Notes under the pieces: generated by a model
Databases searched by the model: none
What the model saw: only the letters and a program-made list of their open reading frames with translations
Told to the model about the DNA's origin: nothing
In this document: positions 17,832 through 27,800 of the stretch, piece after piece
Numbering within the stretch: the first letter of the stretch is position 1
How the letters are laid out: each line of letters starts with the position of its first letter
Translations under genes and position numbers: made by a program
Source: Christiangramia aestuarii
GTDB lineage: Bacteria; Bacteroidota; Bacteroidia; Flavobacteriales; Flavobacteriaceae
Assembly (NCBI RefSeq): GCF_009735585.1
Contig: NZ_VJVW01000001.1
Span: 268,947 to 332,946 of the forward strand
Direction: 5' to 3'
DNA length: 64,000 nucleotides

Positions 17832-18860
17832 CTATTTCTTTGATTTAGTTGAGTTTCTCACTACCAGGCCTGTTTCTACTATGATCGTTTTATAATAATC
17901 TTCTTCTGTAGGGGTTCTTTCCAGTTTCTCGATGAGCAGACGCGCCGACTCTTCTCCTATCCTCATTCCGTGCTGGCTTACCGTGGTCAAACTCGGGATA
18001 AAACGTTTGGACAGCTCCCCATCTGTAAAACCAATTACAGATACATCTTCTGGTACTTTTTTGCCCTGCTCCTGTATACTTTTAATGGCCGAAATGGCGA
18101 AATGTTCGTTCACCGCGAAAATACCGTCGATCTCCTTATTCTTTAGGAAATCCTTGATCTCGGTTTCTGAGTCTTCCATCTCCTCGATCTTTAAAATAAG
18201 ATCCTCGTTCACCGGGATATTATTTTCCTCAAGGGTTTCTCTGTAACCCTTGGTCCTGAGTTTCCCAACACTTACGTAGTCTACAGTAGAAATCAGGGCG
18301 ATATTTTTACAGCCAAGGTCTACTAGGTATTGCACGGCTTTTTTCGCACCGGTCACATCATCTATGATCACCTTATCACAGGCGATCTGGTCTATCACCC
18401 TATCGAAAAGCACAAGCGGCATTCCCTGGTTGATCGCTTCCAGCAAATGATGGTAATCCTCCTTTTGCATGGTTTCTTTTGCCAGGGACAAAATGAATCC
18501 ATCTGTACTCCCGTTGGCCAGCATTTCCATGTTCAGTACTTCTTTATCGAAGGAGTTATCTGAAAGACACACCAGTACATTATAGCCCATTTCATTAGCA
18601 ACCTTTTCTACACCACTAATAACGGTGGTAAAAAAGTGATGTACGATCTCCGGGATAATGATCCCTATGGTCTTGGTCTTCCGGTTCTTAAGGCTAAGGG
18701 CAATATTATTGGGTTTGTAATTGTAGTGTTTGGCAAAAGCCTTGATCTTTTCGCGGGTTTCCTCCCCAATTTCGGGACTATCGCGCAGTGCTTTTGAAAC
18801 AGTAGATATGGAAACATCTAATTCTTTCGCAATCTTTTTTAGGGTAAGTTTTGGCTTCAT
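17832..18860 (-). CDS. LacI/GalR family transcriptional regulator of the alpha-glucan locus
   Basis: A 342-residue protein. The N-terminal HTH (LTLKKIAKELDVSISTVSKAL, about 5-25) and hinge helix are followed by a periplasmic-binding-protein-like sensor domain (about 62-335). It sits between two arms of a starch locus, divergent from susC, and a perfect palindrome typical of LacI operators lies 101 bp upstream of its start. It most likely senses a maltose-type sugar and controls both arms and itself. Bacteroides uses the unrelated membrane regulator SusR for this job; LacI control is common in marine Flavobacteriia. Confidence 0.92.
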   Translation of the reverse strand: MKPKLTLKKIAKELDVSISTVSKALRDSPEIGEETREKIKAFAKHYNYKPNNIALSLKNRKTKTIGIIIPEIVHHFFTTVISGVEKVANEMGYNVLVCLSDNSFDKEVLNMEMLANGSTDGFILSLAKETMQKEDYHHLLEAINQGMPLVLFDRVIDQIACDKVIIDDVTGAKKAVQYLVDLGCKNIALISTVDYVSVGKLRTKGYRETLEENNIPVNEDLILKIEEMEDSETEIKDFLKNKEIDGIFAVNEHFAISAIKSIQEQGKKVPEDVSVIGFTDGELSKRFIPSLTTVSQHGMRIGEESARLLIEKLERTPTEEDYYKTIIVETGLVVRNSTKSKK

Positions 18861-18907
18861 TTAGTTCCGATATTCTGTATTTAGGGTAGCTCAAATTTTG
18901 AATCCAT

Positions 18908-18941
18908 CAAATTTACCATATTTATGTTATTGATGTCGCAA
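18908..18941 (-). promoter_or_regulatory. Predicted promoter of the LacI regulator gene
   Basis: Minus-strand TAAATTTG (18915-18908) fits TANNTTTG, and TTG (18941-18939) lies 23 bp upstream, the spacing reported for Flavobacterium promoters (17-23). The operator at 18961-18974 is about 20 bp upstream of the -33 element, allowing autoregulation. Confidence 0.6.
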
Positions 18942-18960
18942 CTACAAAAAGTTTTCAACA

Positions 18961-18974
18961 CGAAAACGTTTTCG
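18961..18974. promoter_or_regulatory. Perfect 14-bp palindromic LacI-family operator
   Basis: CGAAAACGTTTTCG is a perfect palindrome with the central CG typical of LacI/GalR-family operators. It is in the divergent region between the LacI gene and susC (111 bp before the susC start). A 12-of-14 match occurs upstream of pfkA at 9766-9777. Confidence 0.8.
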
Positions 18975-19023
18975 TCGCAGTGCTGGCGGGATTTCGCCGA
19001 ATATTGGGAAACAATTTACATAC

Positions 19024-19059
19024 ATTTAACCTCGAGGAAGTAAAAATATAAGGTTAAAT
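19024..19059 (+). repeat. 9-bp inverted repeat in the susC leader
   Basis: ATTTAACCT (19024-19032) and AGGTTAAAT (19051-19059) are perfect inverted copies with an 18-bp spacer, 26 bp before the susC ATG. It may be an mRNA hairpin near the ribosome site or a second operator. No convincing TANNTTTG box was found for susC; TACATTTA at 19021 is a poor match. Confidence 0.45.
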
Positions 19060-19084
19060 CTTAGTAAAAACCAATAGAAAATTT

Positions 19085-22006
19085 ATGAGAACTTTATTTA
19101 AAAGCACATTGTATCTGCTATTACTGCTGCCAATGAGCTTTTTTGCCCAAAACACCGTTAGCGGTACTGTGACCGAAGCAGGCACAGATCTGCCGATTCC
19201 AGGTGCAAATGTCATTGTTCAGGGTACCTCTAATGGTACCACAACAGATTTTGATGGTAATTATACCATCGATAATATTTCAGAAGGTGATGTATTAACC
19301 TTCTCCTTTTTAGGATTCGCCAACCAGGAAATTACCTACACAGGCCAGTCCACAATCAATGTTCAGCTGGAGGAAGATTCTTCTGCACTTGAAGAAGTCC
19401 TGGTGATAGGGTATGGATCTGTAGATAAGAAAGATGCTACCGGCGCCGTTCAACAGGTTAGTACCGAGGATTTCAACAAGGGACCTATTCAAACGGCAGG
19501 TCAGCTTATTACGGGAAAAGTACCCGGGGTTAGCGTAACCTCCGGAGGTGGAGCTCCTGGTGAAGGAGAAACCATCAATATTAGAGGACAGGGATCTCTT
19601 TCCCTAACCAGTTCACCTTTGATCGTAGTAGATGGTATCCCGCTGGCAAATTCTGATGATAATGTTGGAGGATCAAGAAACCCGCTTGATTTCATTAACC
19701 CTAACGATATTGAAAGCATGACCATCCTTAAGGATGCATCTTCAACCGCAATTTATGGTTCGCGAGCTGCTAACGGGGTGATCATGATCACCACTAAAAA
19801 AGGAAAAGGAAATGAGTTCAAGTTCAACCTTTCGAGCTCTACAACTGTCTATACTCCTACCGAATATGTGGATGTGATGGATGGTGATCAATTCAGATCA
19901 CTTATAAACGATATCGGTAACGAAAACGATTTAGCCAGGCTTGGAGATGCAAATACAGACTGGCAAAAACAGATCTACAATACTAGTTTTGGTTCTGAAC
20001 ATAACTTCAGCGCCACTGGTAGAGTTGGAGATTTTATGCCCGTACGTGCATCTTTAGGTTATACAGACCAGGATGGTATCTTAAGAGGTGATAATTTTAC
20101 CAGAACCACGGCTTCTGTGAACTTACGCCCTAACTTCCTGGAAAATGACCTTAGGGTAGAACTTAACGGAAGAGGCATGTATACTGAAAATACTTTTGCT
20201 AACAGGGATGCGATCGGGTCTTCAGTAGACTTTGATCCTACCCAGCCGATCTTTGATGAAAACTCACCTTTTGGAGGTTATTTCACCTGGCTTAATGCAG
20301 ATAATGTGCAGATAAACCTTGCTCCTACCAACCCGGTAGCCCTGTTGCAGTTCAAGGATGATACTTCAGAAGTAAGACGTTTTATAGGTAATGCTAAGGT
20401 AGATTACGATCTATTCTTTTTACCAGAATTAACTGCCACGGTAAATGCCGGTCTGGATAAGTCTAACAGTAATGGTAGGGTGTTCACTTCAGAGCAGATG
20501 CCTTCAGCAGACCTTGACTGGAATGGAGCATATACTTCTTATAGTAACGAATTCACCAATAAGCTTTTCGATGCTTACCTTACTTATGATAACGACTTCG
20601 ACCTGCATTCTGTAAATGCGGTTGCCGGTTACTCCTACCAGAGCTTCGAAAACTACAGCTATAGCTACGACAGTGAAGCTGCCGAAGATAACCTGCAGGC
20701 TGAGTTTATAGACAGGAACAGAAGCGTGCTTCTATCTTATTTTGGTAGGTTAAACTATAACTTCGATAACCGCTACCTGGTTACCGCTACCTTAAGAGCC
20801 GACGCCTCTTCTAAGCTTAACCCGGACGACCAATGGGGATACTTCCCTTCATTCGCGCTGGCCTGGAACATTAATAACGAGAACTTTTTAAGAGGTTCTT
20901 CCCTGGTAAACCAATTGAAACTAAGATTGGGTTACGGTGAGATTGGTAACGTGAACGGACTTGGAGATTATGGATTTCTAACCAACTATACGGGTAGCCG
21001 CTCTGACGCGAATTACCAGTTCGGGAACCAATTTTATCAAACCTACCGTCCTTCAGCCATTAACGAGGAACTGAGATGGGAAGTTGGTAAAAACTATAAC
21101 CTGGGGCTTGATTACGGATTATTCAACAACCGCATTAACGGATCGGTTAACGTATACCTTAAGCAGACCGAAGACCTTATTAGCTTCGTGACCGTAGATC
21201 CGCTTACTAATTTCTCTAACGCGATAGACAAGAATATCGGTGATATGGAGAATAGAGGTGTGGAATTCGAATTAAATGTGATTCCCGTACAAACGGAAAA
21301 TTTCAACTGGAGCATTGGTTACAACATCAGCTACAACGAAAATGAGATCACTAACTTACCAGATGAAGTACAGGTAGGTGGAATCAGCGGTGGTACTGGA
21401 AACACTATACAGTTACATAAAGAAGGATATTCTCCTTTTAGCTACTGGGTGTTAAAACAGGTTTATGATGACAGCGGAAGACCTATCGAAGGTGCTTATG
21501 TAGATCGTAACGGGGACAACCTTATTAACGACGAGGATAAATACCTTTACAAAGATCCTTATGCAGACCTGATCATGGGTCTTAATACCAACATTAACTA
21601 TAAGAACTGGGATCTTTCTGTAGTGACCAGGGCTAATTTTGGAAACTATGCCTACAACAACATGGCATCGAGTAAAGCTTTCGAAACCCGTGCCACGGCT
21701 AATTCTATCCTGAGAAACCTGCATACAGATTATTACAACACTGGGTTTGTCGCTACCACAGAGAACAATCTGGTTAGCGATTATTATATCCAGGATGCAT
21801 CCTTCTTCAAATTAGATAATATCACCCTGGGTTATACCCTTCAGGAGGTTTTTGAAGGTTCTTCTTTAAGAATATATGGTTCAGCTCTTAACGTTCTTAC
21901 GGTGACCGATTATGAAGGGCTTGACCCGGAGATCAGCGGAGGTATAGATAACAATTTTTACCCGAGACCAAGAACTTTTGCCCTTGGAGCAAATCTTAAC
22001 TTTTAA
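19085..22006 (+). CDS. susC: SusC/RagA family TonB-dependent outer-membrane transporter
   Basis: A 973-residue protein. Signal peptide (about 1-21), a CarboxypepD_reg-like domain (VSGTVTEAGTDLPIPGANV, about 24-98), a TonB-box-like segment EEVLVIGYG, plug domain with DGIPL, and a large C-terminal beta-barrel ending in aromatic F. It imports maltodextrins across the outer membrane using TonB energy, with SusD as lid. It is the first gene of the right arm; susD follows 8 bp after the stop. Substrate is inferred from the starch enzymes around it. Confidence 0.96.
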   Translation: MRTLFKSTLYLLLLLPMSFFAQNTVSGTVTEAGTDLPIPGANVIVQGTSNGTTTDFDGNYTIDNISEGDVLTFSFLGFANQEITYTGQSTINVQLEEDSSALEEVLVIGYGSVDKKDATGAVQQVSTEDFNKGPIQTAGQLITGKVPGVSVTSGGGAPGEGETINIRGQGSLSLTSSPLIVVDGIPLANSDDNVGGSRNPLDFINPNDIESMTILKDASSTAIYGSRAANGVIMITTKKGKGNEFKFNLSSSTTVYTPTEYVDVMDGDQFRSLINDIGNENDLARLGDANTDWQKQIYNTSFGSEHNFSATGRVGDFMPVRASLGYTDQDGILRGDNFTRTTASVNLRPNFLENDLRVELNGRGMYTENTFANRDAIGSSVDFDPTQPIFDENSPFGGYFTWLNADNVQINLAPTNPVALLQFKDDTSEVRRFIGNAKVDYDLFFLPELTATVNAGLDKSNSNGRVFTSEQMPSADLDWNGAYTSYSNEFTNKLFDAYLTYDNDFDLHSVNAVAGYSYQSFENYSYSYDSEAAEDNLQAEFIDRNRSVLLSYFGRLNYNFDNRYLVTATLRADASSKLNPDDQWGYFPSFALAWNINNENFLRGSSLVNQLKLRLGYGEIGNVNGLGDYGFLTNYTGSRSDANYQFGNQFYQTYRPSAINEELRWEVGKNYNLGLDYGLFNNRINGSVNVYLKQTEDLISFVTVDPLTNFSNAIDKNIGDMENRGVEFELNVIPVQTENFNWSIGYNISYNENEITNLPDEVQVGGISGGTGNTIQLHKEGYSPFSYWVLKQVYDDSGRPIEGAYVDRNGDNLINDEDKYLYKDPYADLIMGLNTNINYKNWDLSVVTRANFGNYAYNNMASSKAFETRATANSILRNLHTDYYNTGFVATTENNLVSDYYIQDASFFKLDNITLGYTLQEVFEGSSLRIYGSALNVLTVTDYEGLDPEISGGIDNNFYPRPRTFALGANLNF

Positions 22007-22014
22007 AAAATAGT

Positions 22015-23640
22015 ATGAAAATGAATTTTATAAAGAAATTAATCCTGATCGTACCGGCCTGCCTTTCTCTGATTGCCTGCCACGACGATCTTGATCAAAC
22101 ACCTATAGATCCAGACAGTTTTACTGAGGCGAATGTTTTTGCCAATGCACAGGAAGCTAAAGGAGCTCTGGCAAAACTATATGCCAGTCTTGCTCTTACC
22201 GGGCAGCAGGGACCTGCTGGGCAGCCTGATATCTCTGGTATAGACGAAGGTACTTCGCAGTACTCCAGAATGTTGTTCAGCCTTAATGAACTTACCACAG
22301 ATAATGCAGTGGTTGGATGGGGAGACCCGGGACTTCCAAACCTTCACGCGATGGATTGGGGAGCTTCTAACGACTTCACCACGGGTATGTATTACAGACT
22401 TGCCCAGGAGGTATCTTTCTGTAACTCCTTTATCTCTAACGCCATGGCCTTGAGTGGAGATCCAGAGGTGGACGCATATATTGCTGAAGCAAGGTTCCTT
22501 AGAGCTTTTGCATACTACAACCTAATGGACCTTTATGGAAACGTTCCTTTGGTTACCCAGGTGACCACCGAACTTCCGGAACAGGCGAACCGTGATATGA
22601 TCTTCGAATTTGTTGAGCAGGAGCTTCTGGAAATCCAGGATAACCTGAAAGCCAGCGGTTCAAATGAATATGGTCGTGTAGACGAAGTAGCTGCATGGGC
22701 ATTGCTTTCCAGGCTTTATTTAAATGCTGAGACATGGATTGGGCAACCAAAATATGCTGAAGCAGTGAATTACTCTCAGCAGGCGATCAATTCAACCTAT
22801 TCTATCAATACGAGCGATGCGAACGGAAATGGTTCTGCCTACGATGAGTTATTCCTTGCCGATAATAACTCTAACGGAGCCCAGAACGAATTCATCTTCG
22901 CCATCAATTTCGATGGGAACCAGTCTAAAACCTATGGAGGTACTACTTTCCTGGTACACGCCGCTATTGGTGGCAGCATGGATGCCAGCGAATTTGGTGT
23001 GAACGGAGGCTGGGAAGGCCTTAGAACCACGAAAGAACTGGTGAACAATTTCGATTATGCCGTAACCGCGACCGATGAGGATGGAAATCCAGTAGAATGG
23101 GCAGACGAAAGAGCCATGTTCTATACAGATGGTCAGAGCCTGGAGATAAGCACTATCGCCAATACTTTTACCGATGGGTATGCAGTAACCAAGTTCAAGA
23201 ACATCGATTCACAAGGCAATGCAGGTAGCGACGAGGCAGGAAACTTCGTGGATACCGATCTGCCACTTATTCGTTTGGCCGAAATCTACCTTAATTATGC
23301 GGAAGCTTCTCTTAGAGGCGGCGGCGGAGACCTTGCCACTGCGACCGGTTATATCAACGAATTAAGAGAGAGAGCCTTTGGTGATGACTCAGGAAATATC
23401 ACTTCTTCTGAACTTGACCTGGATTTTATCCTTGCCGAAAGAGCAAGAGAACTATACTGGGAAGGAATGAGAAGAACAGACCTTATTCGTTACGACCTGT
23501 TCACTTCGGGCAGCTACCTATGGCCTTTTAAAGGAGGAACTCGTGGAGGAATGGCCGTAGCCGACTTCAGAAGACTTTTCCCATTACCAAGCAATCTCTT
23601 AACAGTAAATCCAAATCTAACTCAAAACGACGGTTATTAA
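22015..23640 (+). CDS. susD: SusD/RagB family outer-membrane glycan-binding lipoprotein
   Basis: A 541-residue lipoprotein (lipobox Cys in SLIACHDDLDQ, with acidic residues after the Cys that fit a surface-export signal). It has the SusD helical TPR-like scaffold, with the C-terminal block LAERARELYWEGMRRTDLIRYDLF typical of the RagB/SusD family, here written only as LAERARELYWEGMRR. It binds alpha-glucan at the cell surface and closes over SusC. It lies between susC and susE with short gaps, so one transcript is likely. Confidence 0.96.
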   Translation: MKMNFIKKLILIVPACLSLIACHDDLDQTPIDPDSFTEANVFANAQEAKGALAKLYASLALTGQQGPAGQPDISGIDEGTSQYSRMLFSLNELTTDNAVVGWGDPGLPNLHAMDWGASNDFTTGMYYRLAQEVSFCNSFISNAMALSGDPEVDAYIAEARFLRAFAYYNLMDLYGNVPLVTQVTTELPEQANRDMIFEFVEQELLEIQDNLKASGSNEYGRVDEVAAWALLSRLYLNAETWIGQPKYAEAVNYSQQAINSTYSINTSDANGNGSAYDELFLADNNSNGAQNEFIFAINFDGNQSKTYGGTTFLVHAAIGGSMDASEFGVNGGWEGLRTTKELVNNFDYAVTATDEDGNPVEWADERAMFYTDGQSLEISTIANTFTDGYAVTKFKNIDSQGNAGSDEAGNFVDTDLPLIRLAEIYLNYAEASLRGGGGDLATATGYINELRERAFGDDSGNITSSELDLDFILAERARELYWEGMRRTDLIRYDLFTSGSYLWPFKGGTRGGMAVADFRRLFPLPSNLLTVNPNLTQNDGY

Positions 23641-23653
23641 AATATCACATAAA

Positions 23654-24784
23654 ATGAAAAAATTAAGTTTTTTACTATTCGCACTTATAGGGCTAATCAG
23701 CCTGAATTCATGTACAGAAGACGATCCTTTCACTTTTGTAGCTAAACCAGATCCGGAAGGACTGGCTTTTACCAGCAGCGTGGCAGACAATTATAATCTT
23801 ATGGCTTCTAACGGGGATAACCTTGCGGAAAGGTTCGTTTGGAACCCGGTAGATTTTGATGTACAGACGCCGGTAAAATACCAATTATTAGGATCTGCAG
23901 ATATGACCTTTGATACTACAGACCCTATTTATGAAGGGGAAGCGACCAATGGAGCCGTTACCGTAAGCGAAATGCTTGCCCTGGCTGCAGATGCCGGATT
24001 AGATAATGATCCAGAAACTGAAGCTCCAAATACTGGAAGCCTGAATTTCCAGGTGCGTGCCTTTGTTGGTAGCGACGGTGGTAACGTGGTAGAGCAATTT
24101 TCAGAAGTTGTTACCGTGAATGTAACTCTTCCGGAAGGTGATGCCGAGCCGGAACTTCCTAAGATCTACGTGACCGGAAACTTTGCAGTTGCCAGCGGAT
24201 ACGCTGCAGACTGGAGCCCGGAGAATGGTATTCCTTTAGCCGCTGAAATGGGTGGAACCAATTATGAAGGCTTCATTAATATGGATGTAGAACAACCTAT
24301 GTATAAATTCCTTCCTACTAACGAAGGTTGGGATGGAAATTATGGTGATGCCGGAGCTGAAGGCGGAGCTTACACTGAAGTGCTTGCCTCTCCAGGTGTT
24401 GACGCAGGAACTCCTGATGGAACTGGCGGATACTTCTACGTAAAGGCAGACCCTGAAGCTTTAACTTACTCTCTTACTGAAACTAACTGGGGAGTAATTG
24501 GAAACGCAACTCCTACAGGTTGGGATAGCGATTCAGATATGACCTATGATGCAGAAAACAAGGTTTGGACGCTTACTTTAGACCTTACAGCTCAAGAGGC
24601 TCCAGACAATGGAATTAAGTTCCGTGCGAACGATGCATGGGACCTGAACATTGGAGATTCTGGTGCCGATGGTACTGCTGAATTCAACGGTGATAATATT
24701 GGGGTTCCAGAAGATGGGAACTATACCATCACTCTGGATCTTAGCAATCCGAGAATGTATACCTATACGCTAACCAAGAATTAA
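23654..24784 (+). CDS. susE: SusE-like surface starch-binding lipoprotein
   Basis: A 376-residue lipoprotein (MKKLSFLLFALIGLISLNSC, then TEDD). An N-terminal SusE immunoglobulin-like domain (about 25-160) is followed by two SusE/SusF-type carbohydrate-binding modules. The repeated NYEGFINMDVEQPMYKF-like and NGIKFRANDAWDLNIGD segments are characteristic: the latter W-N-I-G-D motif is shared by SusE/F starch-binding modules. It helps bind alpha-glucan at the surface. It ends the susCDE unit just before a strong terminator. Confidence 0.9.
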   Translation: MKKLSFLLFALIGLISLNSCTEDDPFTFVAKPDPEGLAFTSSVADNYNLMASNGDNLAERFVWNPVDFDVQTPVKYQLLGSADMTFDTTDPIYEGEATNGAVTVSEMLALAADAGLDNDPETEAPNTGSLNFQVRAFVGSDGGNVVEQFSEVVTVNVTLPEGDAEPELPKIYVTGNFAVASGYAADWSPENGIPLAAEMGGTNYEGFINMDVEQPMYKFLPTNEGWDGNYGDAGAEGGAYTEVLASPGVDAGTPDGTGGYFYVKADPEALTYSLTETNWGVIGNATPTGWDSDSDMTYDAENKVWTLTLDLTAQEAPDNGIKFRANDAWDLNIGDSGADGTAEFNGDNIGVPEDGNYTITLDLSNPRMYTYTLTKN

Positions 24785-24797
24785 GAATTAGCAATCT

Positions 24798-24826
24798 AAA
24801 GGGGCTATTTACGTAGCCCCTTTTTT
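24798..24826 (+). terminator. Terminator/attenuator between susE and the secreted GH13 gene
   Basis: Stem GGGGCTA / TAGCCCC with a 6-base loop followed by T6, 14 bp after the susE stop. The next gene begins only 18 bp later with no obvious promoter, so partial readthrough probably sets susCDE higher than the amylase. Confidence 0.88.
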
Positions 24827-24843
24827 ATTTAAAACAAAAGAGT

Positions 24844-27800
24844 ATGAAGAATAAACTACTCCTATTTTGGGTCTTTTGCATGGGGCTGCTGCCGCTTGCG
24901 AATGCCCAGCAACAAGAGGCTTCGGTTGAAGTTAGCCCAGATCCGTTCGGAGAAGATGATACCATCAGCCTTACTTTTTCAGGCATAGACCTAAGCAAAT
25001 GGGGTGTCTCCGACGCCTATCTTTGGGCCTGGAGCTATAACAGTGCCGGGGTGCAACAGGATGCCCCCAATAATGGTAGCTGGGATAATTCTAATGAAGC
25101 ACATAAACTGGAGGCAAATGACGGGAAGCTCAGCATAAGCTTCAAAGTCTCTGAATTTTTTAATCGTAACGATATTACCAAAATAGGCTTTCTGGTTAAG
25201 GCCAAAGATGGTAGCGGCGATAAGAAAACTCAGGACTTTGTCCTTGAAGTTGGAACCTTTCAATTAAACCTGGAAAACCCTACTTCCAGCTTCAGCCTTC
25301 TGGAAAACGGTGAATCATTAGCCATCTCGGCCAGTTCTAACAAAGAAGTCCTTTTTGAACTTTATGTGAATGATGCCCTGGTGAATTCCACTTCCAGCCT
25401 TTCCAAAAACTATAGCTATTCACTTAGCCTGAGCGATTATAGCGAGATCAGGTTAAAAGCGATAGATGGCAGCGATTCCCAGTCGAAGATATTTTATGCT
25501 GCCAGTAAACCCAATGTTCCTGTGGTAGCATTACCGGCAGGTCTTAAGGACGGGATCAATTTTGATGCCGCTACCCCTACCAAAGCTACTTTTGTGCTTC
25601 ATGCACCAGGCAAGGAGGTTGTGCACTGGATAGGTTCTGAAAACAACTGGGAAATTTCTAATGATTATCTGATGAATTACGATCCCGAAACAGAACGTTT
25701 TTGGATAGAGATAAACGGACTTCCAGCCAACAGCGATATCCTTTACCAGTATATGGTAGATTATTCCATTGCCATCGCCGACCCCTACTCTCACCTTATT
25801 CTGGATCCATGGAATGACCAGTATATAGAGACCGAAACTTTTGCAGGCATTCCAGACTATCCCGAGGGTGAAACCACCAATGCGGTAACCTGGTTCCAGA
25901 CAGATACTGAAACCTATGACTGGAATGATGCTTCTTTTGAGAAACCTGCCAAGGAAGACCTGGTGATCTACGAACTTTTGTTAAGAGATTTTGATGAGGA
26001 CCATTCTTATAAGGCCCTTATAGACCGTCTTGATTACCTCGAAAACCTGGGAATTAACGCGATCGAGCTTATGCCGGTGAACGAATTTGATGGTAACGAA
26101 AGTTGGGGATACAATCCTAGCTTCCATATGGCCACAGATAAATATTATGGATCTCCAGAAATGCTTAAAAAGCTTATCGATGAGGCCCACCAAAGAGGAA
26201 TGGCTGTGATCGCAGATATCGTATTTAACCATGCTACAGGCCAGAACCCTTATTTCAGGCTTTATAATGATGGGGAAACCAGCGGAACTCCTTCTGCTAG
26301 CAATCCCTTCCTTAACCAGTCGGCGAAACATGCCTATTCGGTATTCTACGATTTCAATCACCAGTACGAGGGGACTCAGCAGTATGTTAAAAGGATCGTG
26401 CAATACTGGATAGAGGAATTCAAATTTGATGGTTTCCGATGGGATCTTACCAAGGGCTTTACCCAGAACTGTTCTGCGAACGATGAAGGCTGTACCGGTT
26501 CTTACCAGGCAGATCGCGTGGAAGTATTAAAAAAATATGCCGATTACCAGTGGGAAGTTGATAATAACTCTTACGTGATCTTTGAGCATTTAGGAGGCAA
26601 CCAGGAAGAAACCGAATGGGCCAATTACCGCCTCGACGAAGGTAAGGGTATCATGTTGTGGAGCAACCTTAATGGGCCATATGGGGAAGCGATCATGGGC
26701 TACCACGATGGTGGAAAATCAGATTTTGAGTGGGCATCCTACAAGAATCGTGGTTGGGAAGAACCACAAAACGTGGTTTATATGGAAAGTCATGATGAAG
26801 AGAGATTAATGTTCAAGGCCCTGGAATATGGAAATTCTGCCGGTGATTATTCTGTAAAGTCATTACCTACTGCCCTTGACAGAATGAGCTTGGATGCTGC
26901 TTTCTTCTTCACCATTCCAGGACCAAAAATGATCTGGCAATTCGGAGAACTTGGCTACGATTTTTCTATAGACTATAATGGCCGGGTTGGAAATAAGCCG
27001 ATCCGTTGGGATTATTTCGAAGATGAAGACAGAAAAGATCTTTACGAGGATTATTCCAAACTTATAGCTTTAAGAAATTCTGAACCTATTTTTGATACCG
27101 AAGATTTCAGCATAGATGCAGGTGCGTCCACAGGAATTAAAACCATTCACCTTACTACCACCAATGCCGGAAGCGGTGAAATTTCAAACATTGTTATTGT
27201 AGGTAATTTTGGCGTAACCGCTAAAACTGCTGAAGTTGAATTTCAGGCTACAGGAACCTGGTATGACCTTTTCAATAACAATAGAAAAAAGAATATCAGC
27301 TCTCAAACTACAAGTATCAACCTGGCGCCGGGCGAATGGCACATCTATGCAGATGAGCCTTCAGACCTTTTCCCAAACGATAATTTCCCCGATTCAGATG
27401 GAGATGGCGTGGCAGATTCTACCGATAATTGCCCTGACACCCCAGCCGGAGACAGTGTAGATGTGAATGGTTGCAGCGTTTTTAGTCTGCCAACCGATGC
27501 CTTTAGGGTAGAGAGCATGGGCCTAAGTTGTCCCGGCCAGGAGAATGGAAGTATCAATGTTTATTCAAGTATCCCCGGGCATACCTATACAGTTTCGGTT
27601 AGCGGAATGGATACTATGGAACTGAATAGCGACAATTCTTATTATGAAAGCTTTACCAACCTTGCTCCGGGCAACTACGATGTATGCTTTACAGTGACAG
27701 GCGAACCTGATTTTGAAAGATGCTTTAGCGTGAACATAAGCGCACCTGAAGCACTGAATGCAACTTCAGTAGTGAACCAGGACAGGAAACAGGTGACCCT

